In this document: positions 7,503-15,472 of the stretch, in pieces | Position numbering within the stretch: position 1 is the first letter of the stretch | Layout: every line of letters starts with the position of its first letter | Origin: DASWUD01 sp036401755 | GTDB taxonomy: Bacteria > Pseudomonadota > Gammaproteobacteria > Thiohalomonadales > Thiohalomonadaceae | Assembly: GCA_036401755.1 (NCBI GenBank) | Contig: DASWUD010000041.1 | Location: 1 to 30,051 of the forward strand | Direction of reading: 5' to 3' | DNA: 30,051 nt | Translations under genes and position numbers: made by a program | Notes under the pieces: model-generated | Database searches by the model: none | What the model saw: only the letters and a program-made list of their open reading frames with translations | What the model was told of the DNA's origin: nothing

Positions 7503-7566
7503 TAATTTCGGTGCATTCGATTCAACTCAAGCGAGCATACTGAATTCCATTTGAAATACGGCGACG

Positions 7567-8913
7567 CTACTTCTTGCGTGCCGCCTCGTCCAACTCGCGC
7601 AGGTGCGCCAGTTTCTCGGCGATCTTCTGCTCCAGGCCTCGCGGCACCGGCTGGTAGTAGCTGCGCTCGCCCATCTCCTCGGGGAAGTAGGTCTCCCCCG
7701 CCGCGTAGGCCTCCGGCTCGTCGTGGGCGTAGCGATATTCGCGGCCATAGCCCAGCTCCTTCATCAGTTTGGTAGGCGCGTTGCGCAGGTGGAGCGGCAC
7801 TTCATAGGTGCCATGGCTCTTCACATCCGCCATGGCGGTGTTGTAGGCCATGTAGATCGCGTTGCTCTTCGGGGCACAGGCCATATAGACCACCGCCTGG
7901 GCGATGGCCAGCTCCCCTTCCGGCGAACCGAGCCGCTCCATCACATCCCAGGCGTTGAGGGCCAATTCAAGCGCGCGCGGATCGGCGTTGCCGATGTCCT
8001 CGCTGGCCATGCGCACTACGCGCCGTGCGATGTAGAGCGGGTCGCAGCCGCCATCGAGCATGCGCGTGTACCAGTAGAGGCTGGCGTCGGGGCTGGAGCC
8101 GCGCACCGATTTGTGCAGCGCCGAGATCTGGTCGTAGAAGAGCTCCCCCTGCTTGTCGAAGCGGCGCACGCCGCTGCTGAGCACCTCGTTGAGGATCGCC
8201 TCGCTGATCACCTCGCGGTCATCGATCTTCTCCGCCAGATCAGCGGCGATCTCCAGCAGATTGAGGGCGCGACGTGCATCGCCATCGGCGATCAGTGCCA
8301 GTCGATCGCGCAGCGGTTCGGCAATTTCGATGTGGCGTTCGCCAAGGCCATGTACCTGGTCGTGCAAGGCGTGATCGATGATGGCGCGCACATCCTCGGC
8401 GGTGAGGCTCTTCAGCACATAGACGCGGGCACGGGAGAGCAGTGCGCTGTTGAGTTCGAAGGAGGGATTTTCGGTGGTGGCACCGATAAAGGTGACGGTG
8501 CCGTCCTCCACGAAGGGGAGAAAGGCGTCCTGCTGCGACTTGTTGAAGCGATGCACCTCGTCGACGAACAGCACGGTGCCGCGCCCCTCGGCCTGGCGCA
8601 CCACCTTGGCCTGCTCGATGGCGGCGCGGATATCCTTCACCCCGGCGAGCACCGCCGAGAGGGTGATGAACTGGGCGTTGACCTTGTGGGTGATCATGCG
8701 CGCCAGGGTGGTCTTGCCGGTGCCGGGCGGCCCCCACAGGATCATTGAATGGAGATGGCCACTCTCGATGGCAAGCCGCAACGGCTTGCCGGGACCGATC
8801 AGGTGCTGCTGGCCGAAGTAATCATCGAGGGTGTGCGGACGCATGCGGTCCGCCAGGGGGCGAAAGGTCTCGTCCGCCGCCTGATGTAGATCACTCTCGA
8901 ACAGATCCTTCAC
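7567..8913 (-). CDS. rarA: Replication-associated recombination protein RarA (MgsA), AAA+ ATPase
   Basis: RarA is a clamp-loader-like AAA+ ATPase acting at stalled replication forks, related to eukaryotic WRNIP1/Mgs1. The 448 residues show MRPHTLDDYFGQQHLIGPGKPL, Walker A GPPGTGKTT (61-69), Walker B LFVDEVHRFNKSQQDAFLP (115-133), sensor GATTENPSFELNSALLSR, and the C-terminal tetramerisation region (SSGVRRFDKQGELFYDQISALHKSVRGSSPDASLYW). The start is GTG, and its GTGA overlaps the lolA stop by 4 bases, so the two are likely co-translated. The ftsK-lolA-rarA order is conserved in gammaproteobacteria. Confidence 0.97.
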   Translation of the reverse strand: MKDLFESDLHQAADETFRPLADRMRPHTLDDYFGQQHLIGPGKPLRLAIESGHLHSMILWGPPGTGKTTLARMITHKVNAQFITLSAVLAGVKDIRAAIEQAKVVRQAEGRGTVLFVDEVHRFNKSQQDAFLPFVEDGTVTFIGATTENPSFELNSALLSRARVYVLKSLTAEDVRAIIDHALHDQVHGLGERHIEIAEPLRDRLALIADGDARRALNLLEIAADLAEKIDDREVISEAILNEVLSSGVRRFDKQGELFYDQISALHKSVRGSSPDASLYWYTRMLDGGCDPLYIARRVVRMASEDIGNADPRALELALNAWDVMERLGSPEGELAIAQAVVYMACAPKSNAIYMAYNTAMADVKSHGTYEVPLHLRNAPTKLMKELGYGREYRYAHDEPEAYAAGETYFPEEMGERSYYQPVPRGLEQKIAEKLAHLRELDEAARKK

Positions 8914-9542
8914 TTAACGTCGCCGACCACATCGACGTCCTTGGGCGGGGTGAATCTAAAGAGGGTGTCAGCGAGTTTCGGATTGCGCTGCAGCGTCTTG
9001 AAATAGAGGCGCGTGGTCTGGCCGAAGCCGTCGATCATCTCCATGGCGCGCAGCACATTACCCTCCATCGCCAGGCGCACGTATTCGAAGCTCCCTTCGC
9101 TCTTGAGGGGCTTCAACTCCAGCCACTGGAACCCTTCATGAAAACCCAGCTCCTTGACGCGGAAATTCTTCTCGATGGGAGCGGTGCTGGAGAGCAGCAG
9201 CGCCGGGGTGCTGCCCAGCGCCTCGTCCTGCTTCTTCACCGTCACCTGCGCCAGGTCGCGGTCGTAGACCCACACCTTGTTGCCGTCGGCCACATAGAGC
9301 TGGTTGTTGGAGCCGGAGGTGTATTCGAGGCGGAATTTGCCGGGGCGGGCGATCTGCATCACCCCTTCGCTCTCATCGAGCACCTTGCCGTTGGCATCGA
9401 CCAGGCTCTGCACGAATTCGCTCTGCAGCGTGGTCAGCTTGGCAAGAAAGCCATCGAGCTGTTTCTTGCCTTCATTGGCCGCCCAGCTGTTGGCGGTGGC
9501 GAGCAGCAGCATCACAAACACAAAACGGGAGAGGAACTTCAT
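8910..9542 (-). CDS. lolA: Outer-membrane lipoprotein carrier protein LolA
   Basis: LolA is the periplasmic chaperone that takes lipoproteins from LolCDE at the inner membrane to LolB at the outer membrane. The protein has 210 residues. The signal peptide is MKFLSRFVFVMLLLATANSWA, with likely cleavage before ANEG. The mature part carries LTTLQSEFVQSLVDANGKVLDESEGVMQIARPGKFRLEY and NQLYVADGNKVWVYDRDLAQVTVKK, both typical of the half-barrel fold. The ATG is three bases downstream of the ftsK stop codon, and the stop overlaps rarA. The gene therefore sits inside a tight operon. Confidence 0.96.
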   Translation of the reverse strand: MKFLSRFVFVMLLLATANSWAANEGKKQLDGFLAKLTTLQSEFVQSLVDANGKVLDESEGVMQIARPGKFRLEYTSGSNNQLYVADGNKVWVYDRDLAQVTVKKQDEALGSTPALLLSSTAPIEKNFRVKELGFHEGFQWLELKPLKSEGSFEYVRLAMEGNVLRAMEMIDGFGQTTRLYFKTLQRNPKLADTLFRFTPPKDVDVVGDVK

Positions 9543-9545
9543 GGA

Positions 9546-11876
9546 TTAATCCTTCGCAGATGCAGGCACCAGCACTTCGCGGTTGCCATTGGATTGGAGT
9601 GGTCCGACCAGACCGGCACGTTCCATCTCCTCGACGAGACGGGCGGCGCGGTTGTAGCCGATCTTGAGACGCCGCTGGATCCCCGAGACCGAAGCGCGCC
9701 GACTTTCAATGACGATGTTGACCGCCTCGTCGTAGAGCGGATCGCTCTCGCCGCCGCCTTCACCATCACCACCGCCGAAACTGCCGACATCGCCACCGTC
9801 GCTCGCCGGGTGGAGGATCTCGTCGAGATATTGGGGTTGGCCGCGGCTCTTGAGATTTTCAACTACGTTGTGCACCTCGTGGTCGGCAACGAAGGCACCG
9901 TGCACACGCAGCGGCACCCCCTGCCCCGGCGGCAGATAGAGCATGTCACCGTGGCCGAGCAGCGCCTCGGCACCCATCTGATCGAGGATGGTACGCGAGT
10001 CGATGCGCGACGAGACCTGGAAGGCGATGCGGGTGGGGATGTTGGCCTTGATGAGGCCGGTCAGCACGTCCACCGAGGGGCGTTGCGTGGCGAGGATGAG
10101 ATGGATACCGGCGGCGCGCGCCTTCTGCGCCAGGCGGGCGATGAACTCCTCCACCTTCTTGCCCACCACCATCATCATGTCGGCCAGTTCGTCCACCACC
10201 ACCACGATAAAGGGAAGCGTATCGAGGGTCGGACGCTGCGCCTCCAGCTCCGGGGCATCGGGTACCAACGGCAGCCAGGTGGGATCCTTGAGGGGCTGCT
10301 TGGCGTCGATGGCATCCTTCACCTTCTTGTTGAAGCCGGCGATGTTGCGCACCCCCAGCGCCGCCATCAGCTTGTAACGCCGCTCCATCTCCGCCACGCA
10401 CCAGCGCAGCGCGTTGGCCGCATCCTTCATGTCGGTCACCACCGGCGTCAGCAGGTGGGGGATCCCCTCGTAGATGGAGAGCTCCAGCATCTTCGGGTCG
10501 ACCATGATGAGACGCACGTCGCGCGGCGTGGCGTTGTAGAGCAGGCTCAGGATCATGGCGTTGATCGCCACCGACTTGCCCGAACCGGTGGTGCCCGCCA
10601 CCAGCAGGTGCGGCATCTTGGCGAGGTCGGCCACCATCGGATTGCCGGCGATATCTTTGCCCAGCGCCAGGGTCAGTGGCGAACCCGCCTCTTCATAGGC
10701 CTTGGAGCGGAAGGTCTCGGAGAGATAGACGATCTCGCGATGTTCATTGGGGATCTCCAGACCTACCGTGGTCTTGCCCGGGATCACCTCCACCACACGC
10801 ACACTCGCGGTGGAGAGCGAGCGCGCCAGATCCTTGGAGAGGTTGGAGATCTGGCTCACCTTCACCCCGGCCGCCGGTTGCAGTTCGAAACGGGTAATCA
10901 CCGGGCCGGGATGGACCTCCACCACCTGCACCTCGACGCCGAAATCGCGCAGCTTCATCTCCACCAGACGCGACATCGCCTCCAGCGACTCGGGCTTGAT
11001 GGGATGCTTGGGGGCGCTCGGCTCATCGAGCAGCGCCAGCGGCGGCAGCCCCTCCGTGGCGGTCGGGACGAACAGCGGCGCCTGCTTCTCCTGCACCTCG
11101 CGCTTGGTCGGTTGCGGTGGCACATTGATCACCGGCTCGATGCGCGGGGGCGGACGGTTTTCGGTCTTCTTCTTCACCGTCTCCACCTTCTCCACACGCT
11201 CGCGCCGTGCCTTGCGGGCCGCGATCATGTCGCCCATGTAGAACCAGCTTTCACGACACCCGCCGATGAAGCGCAGCATCCAGCCCCCCAGCCGGTCCAT
11301 CAGTTGCAGCCACGACAACCCGGTAAAGAGGGTAACCCCGGTGAGGAACAGGGCGAGCAATATCAGCGTAGCGCCGAGGGGGCTGAAGGTGGAGGCAAAC
11401 CAGAGCCCCACCACATGACCCAGTACTCCCCCGGCATCGAGGGGCATCGAGGCGACACGCTGGCCATGATGGATAAAGGCGAGTGCCGCGCCCCCACCCA
11501 TGGTTAACACGAAGCCCAGAACGCGTAAAAAGGTATGGAGGCGATTGGAAAACTCATCCTCGCTCTGCGCGCCGCGAAAGTAGAGCCAGCCCGCATACCC
11601 CACCATCAGCGGAAAGATGAAGGCCATCAGGCCAAAGATGTAGAGCACCACATCGGAGAGCCAGGCACCGAAACGACCTCCCAGATTGGCGATTTCACTA
11701 TTGCTGCCCATGTGCGACCAACCGGGATCCCCGGGATGGAAGGTAGCCAGCGAGAGAAAGAGAAAGGCCGCCAGCGCCAGCGACAGGTAGAGCGCCCCCT
11801 CGCGCAGACCGCGTTGCAAATGGGGGCCGACCGCCCAGCGTTCAGATTTTTTTCCGGTTGCCTGTGCCAAGATCAA
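9546..11876 (-). CDS. ftsK: DNA translocase FtsK
   Basis: FtsK is the septal DNA pump that moves chromosome ends across the division plane and activates XerCD. The 776 residues are shorter than E. coli FtsK because the Pro/Gln-rich linker is short (about 221-300), as in many bacteria. Residues 25-195 hold four membrane helices. The motor has HPGPVITRFELQPAAGVKVSQI (alpha domain), Walker A GTTGSGKS (428-435), IMVDPKMLELSIYEGIPHLLTPVVTD, and Walker B VVVVDELADMMM (558-569). The last 75 residues form the gamma winged helix (YDEAVNIVIESRRASVSGIQRRLKIGYNRAARLVEEME), which reads KOPS polarity sites. Alanine dehydrogenase lies 51 bases upstream on the same strand. Confidence 0.98.
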   Translation of the reverse strand: MILAQATGKKSERWAVGPHLQRGLREGALYLSLALAAFLFLSLATFHPGDPGWSHMGSNSEIANLGGRFGAWLSDVVLYIFGLMAFIFPLMVGYAGWLYFRGAQSEDEFSNRLHTFLRVLGFVLTMGGGAALAFIHHGQRVASMPLDAGGVLGHVVGLWFASTFSPLGATLILLALFLTGVTLFTGLSWLQLMDRLGGWMLRFIGGCRESWFYMGDMIAARKARRERVEKVETVKKKTENRPPPRIEPVINVPPQPTKREVQEKQAPLFVPTATEGLPPLALLDEPSAPKHPIKPESLEAMSRLVEMKLRDFGVEVQVVEVHPGPVITRFELQPAAGVKVSQISNLSKDLARSLSTASVRVVEVIPGKTTVGLEIPNEHREIVYLSETFRSKAYEEAGSPLTLALGKDIAGNPMVADLAKMPHLLVAGTTGSGKSVAINAMILSLLYNATPRDVRLIMVDPKMLELSIYEGIPHLLTPVVTDMKDAANALRWCVAEMERRYKLMAALGVRNIAGFNKKVKDAIDAKQPLKDPTWLPLVPDAPELEAQRPTLDTLPFIVVVVDELADMMMVVGKKVEEFIARLAQKARAAGIHLILATQRPSVDVLTGLIKANIPTRIAFQVSSRIDSRTILDQMGAEALLGHGDMLYLPPGQGVPLRVHGAFVADHEVHNVVENLKSRGQPQYLDEILHPASDGGDVGSFGGGDGEGGGESDPLYDEAVNIVIESRRASVSGIQRRLKIGYNRAARLVEEMERAGLVGPLQSNGNREVLVPASAKD

Positions 11877-11927
11877 TCCGTAAAAATGTTGCGTAACATG
11901 TTGAGAATTGTACCTGTTTTCAGTTCG

Positions 11928-12986
11928 TTAGACACGCTTCAAGGCCTCCAGCACGAGCGCTCCGTCACGCACATTGACACCCGCCACGAGCGCCGGGTTC
12001 CCCTCCCAGCCACCGGCGGCGAGCCGCTGGGCATAGGGGAGGATCGCTGCCGACAGCGCCTGCGAGGCGCTGCGCGGTACCGCACCCGGCATGTTGGTGA
12101 CGCCGAAGTGGAGCTTGCCCTCCCAGACAAAGGTCGGCTCGGCCCAACTGGTGGGTCGGGTGGTCTCGATGCAGCCCCCCTGATCGACCGAGATGTCGAT
12201 AATGACGCTGCCGTTTTCCATGCGCCGCACCGTCTCGGCGGAGATGAGGTGGGGCGCCCTCGCCCCCGGCACCAGCACCGCCCCGACCAGCAGGTCGGCC
12301 TGCAGCACCGCATTTTCCAGCGCATCGCTATAGGGATAGAGGGCGGTAACGTTGCCACCGAGGGCGCGCATCGCCGCCAGCCGCTCGCGGTTGTGGTCGA
12401 AGATGGTGACATGCGCGCCCATAGCGCTCGCCATCACTGCCGCGTTACCGCCGGCCACCCCGGCACCGAGGATCACCACCTGGCCACGTGGTGCCGCAGG
12501 CAGGCCGCCCAGCAGAATGCCCTTGCCACCGTGGGGACGCTGCAGCAGATTGGCCCCCACCTGCACCGCCAGGCGTCCGGCGATGTCGCTCATGGGGGCC
12601 AGCGCCGGCAGCAGGCCATGTTCGTTGATGGTCTCGAAGGCGATGCCGGTGAGGCCGATGTCGAGCAGCGCCTTCGTCAACGCCGGTTCAGCCGCCAAAT
12701 GGAGGTAACAGAAGAGCAGATGGTCCTTGCGCAACAGCGGCCACTCCGCCGGCTGCGGCTCCTTCACCTTGATAACCATCTGTGCAACCCCATAAAGCGC
12801 AGAGGCATCGGCGACGATCTCCACACCGAGCGCGCGGTATTCATCATCACTGTAACCGCTGGCCAGGCCCGCCCCCTGTTCGATAAAGAGTTGATGCCCT
12901 TGCCGTACGAGTTCGGCGGCCGCGTGGGGGATCAACCCGACGCGCCCTTCGAGTGTTTTGATTTCGCGGGGAATGCCAATGCGCAT
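11928..12986 (-). CDS. ald: Alanine dehydrogenase
   Basis: Ald catalyses the reversible NAD-dependent deamination of L-alanine to pyruvate and ammonia. The 352-residue protein begins MRIGIPREIKTLEGRVGLIP. Key residues line up with the known family sites: Arg15, Lys75 (VIKVKEP) and His96 (YLHLAAE) for substrate. NAD binding uses VILGAGVAGGNAA (171-183), and Asp268 lies in DISVDQGG. The related transhydrogenase alpha subunit lacks this exact set. A clean AAAGGAG lies just ahead of the ATG. Ald sits between ftsK and trxB, where other gammaproteobacteria have these two genes adjacent or separated by lrp, so it looks like a local insertion. Confidence 0.95.
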   Translation of the reverse strand: MRIGIPREIKTLEGRVGLIPHAAAELVRQGHQLFIEQGAGLASGYSDDEYRALGVEIVADASALYGVAQMVIKVKEPQPAEWPLLRKDHLLFCYLHLAAEPALTKALLDIGLTGIAFETINEHGLLPALAPMSDIAGRLAVQVGANLLQRPHGGKGILLGGLPAAPRGQVVILGAGVAGGNAAVMASAMGAHVTIFDHNRERLAAMRALGGNVTALYPYSDALENAVLQADLLVGAVLVPGARAPHLISAETVRRMENGSVIIDISVDQGGCIETTRPTSWAEPTFVWEGKLHFGVTNMPGAVPRSASQALSAAILPYAQRLAAGGWEGNPALVAGVNVRDGALVLEALKRV

Positions 12987-13024
12987 GGTCGCTCCTTTAC
13001 CGGTGTGGATGCAGCACGTACCAT

Positions 13025-13040
13025 ACCTGAATAGTCAGGT
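13025..13040. promoter_or_regulatory. Inverted repeat between divergent ald and trxB
   Basis: ACCTGA (13025-13030) and TCAGGT (13035-13040) are perfect arms with a 4-base spacer. The site lies in the 104-base divergent region, 39 bases ahead of the ald start and about 50 bases ahead of trxB. This is a good place for an operator acting on either gene. The regulator cannot be identified from the site alone. Confidence 0.4.
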
Positions 13041-13090
13041 CAGTTATCAATAATCTAGCAAAAACCAAACAGCGCCCGGAGTAACACCCC

Positions 13091-14044
13091 ATGAGTCAAT
13101 CCAGACATTGCCAGCTTCTCATCCTCGGTTCCGGTCCCGCCGGCTACACCGCTGCCGTCTATGCGGCGCGCGCCAACCTCAAGCCGGTGATCATCACCGG
13201 TCTGCAGCAGGGCGGCCAGCTGATGACCACCACCGAGATCGACAACTGGCCGGGCGGCACGCACGGCCTCACCGGCCCTGGGCTGATGCAGCAGATGGAA
13301 GAGCACGCCAAGCGCTTCGACACCGAGATCCTCTTCGACCATATCAACACCGCCGACCTCACCAAGCGCCCCTTCACCCTGACCGGTGACGCCGGCAGCT
13401 ACACCTGCGACGCGCTGATCATCGCCACCGGCGCCTCGGCCATGTACCTGGGGCTCGACTCGGAAGAGAGGTTCAAGGGACGTGGCGTCTCCGGCTGCGC
13501 CACCTGCGACGGCTTCTTCTATCGCGGCCAGGACGTGGCGGTGATCGGCGGCGGCAACACCGCCGTGGAAGAGGCGCTCTATCTCGCCAACATCGCCAAG
13601 CACGTCACCGTGGTGCACCGCCGCGACAAGTTCCGCTGCGAAAAGATCCTCTCCGACCAGCTCATCGAAAAGAGCAAGAGCGGCAACGTCACCATCGAGT
13701 GGAACTCCGAAGTGGATGAAGTGCTGGGCGACAACTCCGGCGTCACCGGCCTGCGCATCAAGAACAACCAGAGCGGCGACAAGAAGGAGTTGGCACTGAC
13801 CGGCGTCTTCATCGCTATCGGCCACAAGCCCAACACCGACCTGTTCGCCGGCCAGCTCGAACTGGAAAATGGCTACATCGTCACCCAGGGTGGCCGCAAC
13901 GGCAACGCCACCGCCACCAGCGTGGCAGGTGTGTTCGCCGCCGGCGATGTCGCCGACCACCACTACCGCCAGGCCATCACCTCCGCCGGCACCGGCTGCA
14001 TGGCCGCGTTGGATGCCGAGATGTTCCTGGAGAGCAAGGGCTAA
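13091..14044 (+). CDS. trxB: Thioredoxin reductase (NADPH)
   Basis: TrxB passes electrons from NADPH through FAD and a CxxC pair to thioredoxin. The 317 residues match the low-molecular-weight bacterial form. The FAD loop is GSGPAGYTAAVYAARA (13-28), the redox pair is Cys136/Cys139 in SGCATCDGFFY, and the NADPH loop is VIGGGNTAVEEALYL just after. The C-terminal FAD segment GVFAAGDVADHHYRQAITSAGTGCMAALDAE is also present. GGAG sits nine bases before the ATG. The gene is divergent from ald and ends before a strong terminator. Confidence 0.98.
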   Translation: MSQSRHCQLLILGSGPAGYTAAVYAARANLKPVIITGLQQGGQLMTTTEIDNWPGGTHGLTGPGLMQQMEEHAKRFDTEILFDHINTADLTKRPFTLTGDAGSYTCDALIIATGASAMYLGLDSEERFKGRGVSGCATCDGFFYRGQDVAVIGGGNTAVEEALYLANIAKHVTVVHRRDKFRCEKILSDQLIEKSKSGNVTIEWNSEVDEVLGDNSGVTGLRIKNNQSGDKKELALTGVFIAIGHKPNTDLFAGQLELENGYIVTQGGRNGNATATSVAGVFAAGDVADHHYRQAITSAGTGCMAALDAEMFLESKG

Positions 14045-14060
14045 TCAAAAACAAAGCTTA

Positions 14061-14087
14061 ACCGCAAAGGACGCGAAGAGCGCAAAC
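14061..14087. repeat. Short degenerate 9-bp tandem repeat after trxB
   Basis: Three 9-base units can be read in a row: CCGCAAAGG, ACGCGAAGA and GCGCAAACG (14062-14088). Similar CGCAAAG-type stretches are, as I recall, scattered between genes in many proteobacteria. Function unknown. It lies 17 bases after the trxB stop. Confidence 0.45.
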
Positions 14088-14147
14088 GATTGAATTCAAT
14101 ACGTCTCGCGTCTGTGCTGCTTGCAAATGTGCAGGCAAGGCCCCATC

Positions 14148-14178
14148 AAAACCCGCAGATGTACACCTGCGGGTTTTT
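14148..14178 (+). terminator. Rho-independent terminator of trxB
   Basis: AAAACCCGCAG (14148-14158) pairs with CTGCGGGTTTT (14167-14177) over an 8-base loop and is followed directly by a T-run (TTTTT, then G and T). The A-run on the 5' side could let it work in both directions, though the minus strand has no near gene end. This is the best terminator in the window. Confidence 0.88.
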
Positions 14179-14198
14179 GTTAATCGCGATTAGTTAGT

Positions 14199-14252
14199 CC
14201 CCTCTCCCACCAGGGATTTATGACCGTTAGGTTAGAGGGCCAGGGAAAGGGG
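14199..14252. repeat. Palindromic dispersed intergenic repeat, copy 3 (short form)
   Basis: CCCCTCTCCC (14199-14208) pairs with GGGAAAGGGG (14243-14252) with one mismatch. The inner text CAGGGATTTATGACCGTTAG and GGTTAGAGG follows copy 1 closely. The orientation is that of copy 1, and the second hairpin block of the longer copies is absent. It lies between the trxB terminator and the FemAB-like gene. Confidence 0.75.
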
Positions 14253-14323
14253 ATCGAAACGATATGCAGCGTTTGATCACCTCTACTCACAAGGGGCATA
14301 TGCTGAACTGAACAGATATCTCC

Positions 14324-15472
14324 ATGCCTATTCGCGTGATTCATGATCTCTCCAAGATTGCTGCCAGCGAATGGAACGCCCTCGAAGGCGGCATCGACAA
14401 CCCCTTCCTGCGTCACGAATTTCTCGCGGCGCTGGAGCAGCACGGTTGCGTCGGTGACCAATGGGGCTGGCGGCCGCGCCACATCGTGCTGCGCGATGAA
14501 AGCAATAAACTCATCGGTGCGGTGCCGCTCTACCTCAAGAACAACTCCTACGGTGAGCTGGTGTTCGACTGGAGCTGGGCTGATGCCTACCAGCGCCAGG
14601 GCCTGCGCTACTATCCGAAACTGGTTTCTGCCATCCCCTACTCCCCGGTCACCGGTGCGCGCCTGCTGGTGCACCCGGATGCCGAGCGCGCTGCCGCCGA
14701 AGCGCACCTGATCGCCGCGGCGCGGGAGCTGCTCGCAGAGGAGCACGCCTCCTCCCTGCACTGGCTCTTTCCCGACGATGCGCAGATGACAACGCTGGAA
14801 CAGCACGGCTTTCTGCGCCGCACCGGCTGCCAGTTCCACTGGTTCAATCGCGGTTATGAGTCGTTCGACCACTATCTCGATCACTTCACCCGCGACCGGC
14901 GCAAGAAGGTGAAGCAGGAGCGGCGCAAGGTGCGCGACGCCAAGGTCACCCTCGAGGCGCTGCACGGCGATGAGGTGAGCGACGAGCAGTGGGCGATTTT
15001 CCACCGCTTCTACACCACCACCTTCGACAAGCGCGGCGGCCACGCCACCCTCACCCTCGACTTCTTCAAGGCCATTGCGCGCGCACTGCCGCGCAACATC
15101 GTCTTGGTTTTGGCGCTGCATGAGGGACGCTATGTGGCTGGCGCGCTCAATTTGCGTTCCAGCGACACCCTCTATGGTCGCCACTGGGGCTGCCTGGAGG
15201 AGTTCGACAGTCTCCACTTCGAGGCCTGCTATTATGCGGGCATCGACTACTGCATCGCCCACGGTCTGCACAAGTTCGAACCGGGCGCCCAGGGCGAACA
15301 CAAAGTGTGGCGCGGCTTCGAACCAACCCCCACCTGGTCGGCGCACCATCTTGACCACCCGGGGTTCAGCGAAGCGGTAGCACGCTATCTGCAACAGGAG
15401 CAGGAGAGCATGGCGGAATACATGCAGGAGCTGCGCAGCCACCTCCCCTTCAAGCAGGAGGGTGAAGCGTGA
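14324..15472 (+). CDS. FemAB/GNAT-fold family protein (DUF482-type, PF04339-like)
   Basis: The 382 residues resemble the family once called DUF482, described as peptidoglycan-related or GNAT-like. Typical text includes NPFLRHEFLAALEQHGCVGDQWGWRPRHIVL near the start and YGELVFDWSWADAYQRQGLRYYPKLVSAIPYSPVTGARLL. Later segments are DHYLDHFTRDRRKKVKQERRKV and LEEFDSLHFEACYYAGIDYCIAHGLHKFEPGAQGEHKVWRGF. No signal peptide or membrane helix is seen. FemAB relatives transfer amino acids from aminoacyl-tRNA. The 4-base overlap with aat, itself an aminoacyl-tRNA-protein transferase of the same broad fold, makes an aminoacyl-tRNA substrate worth considering, but this is inference. Confidence 0.88.
   Translation: MPIRVIHDLSKIAASEWNALEGGIDNPFLRHEFLAALEQHGCVGDQWGWRPRHIVLRDESNKLIGAVPLYLKNNSYGELVFDWSWADAYQRQGLRYYPKLVSAIPYSPVTGARLLVHPDAERAAAEAHLIAAARELLAEEHASSLHWLFPDDAQMTTLEQHGFLRRTGCQFHWFNRGYESFDHYLDHFTRDRRKKVKQERRKVRDAKVTLEALHGDEVSDEQWAIFHRFYTTTFDKRGGHATLTLDFFKAIARALPRNIVLVLALHEGRYVAGALNLRSSDTLYGRHWGCLEEFDSLHFEACYYAGIDYCIAHGLHKFEPGAQGEHKVWRGFEPTPTWSAHHLDHPGFSEAVARYLQQEQESMAEYMQELRSHLPFKQEGEA

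Noticed and set aside
7303..7566. Fluoride riboswitch upstream of crcB
   Set aside because: I looked for the conserved GGCGATGG-type start and the matching 3' part and did not see them; the space is mostly the palindromic repeat.
8745..11507. Very long plus-strand open frame (920 codons) opposite rarA, lolA and ftsK
   Set aside because: It lies entirely over three well-identified minus-strand genes. The translation is His/Arg/Gly/Leu-rich without a recognisable domain. Such frames arise from GC-rich codon bias on the other strand.
11877..11927. SOS (LexA) box upstream of ftsK, as in E. coli
   Set aside because: The gap has CTG and CAG triplets but not with the CTG-N10-CAG spacing.
11535..13034. 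499-codon plus-strand frame opposite ald and the start of ftsK
   Set aside because: Antisense shadow of two sure genes; no domain or ribosome-binding site.
13055..13963. 302-codon minus-strand frame opposite trxB
   Set aside because: trxB on the plus strand is certain. The antisense product is Gly/Val/Ala/Asp-rich without motifs.
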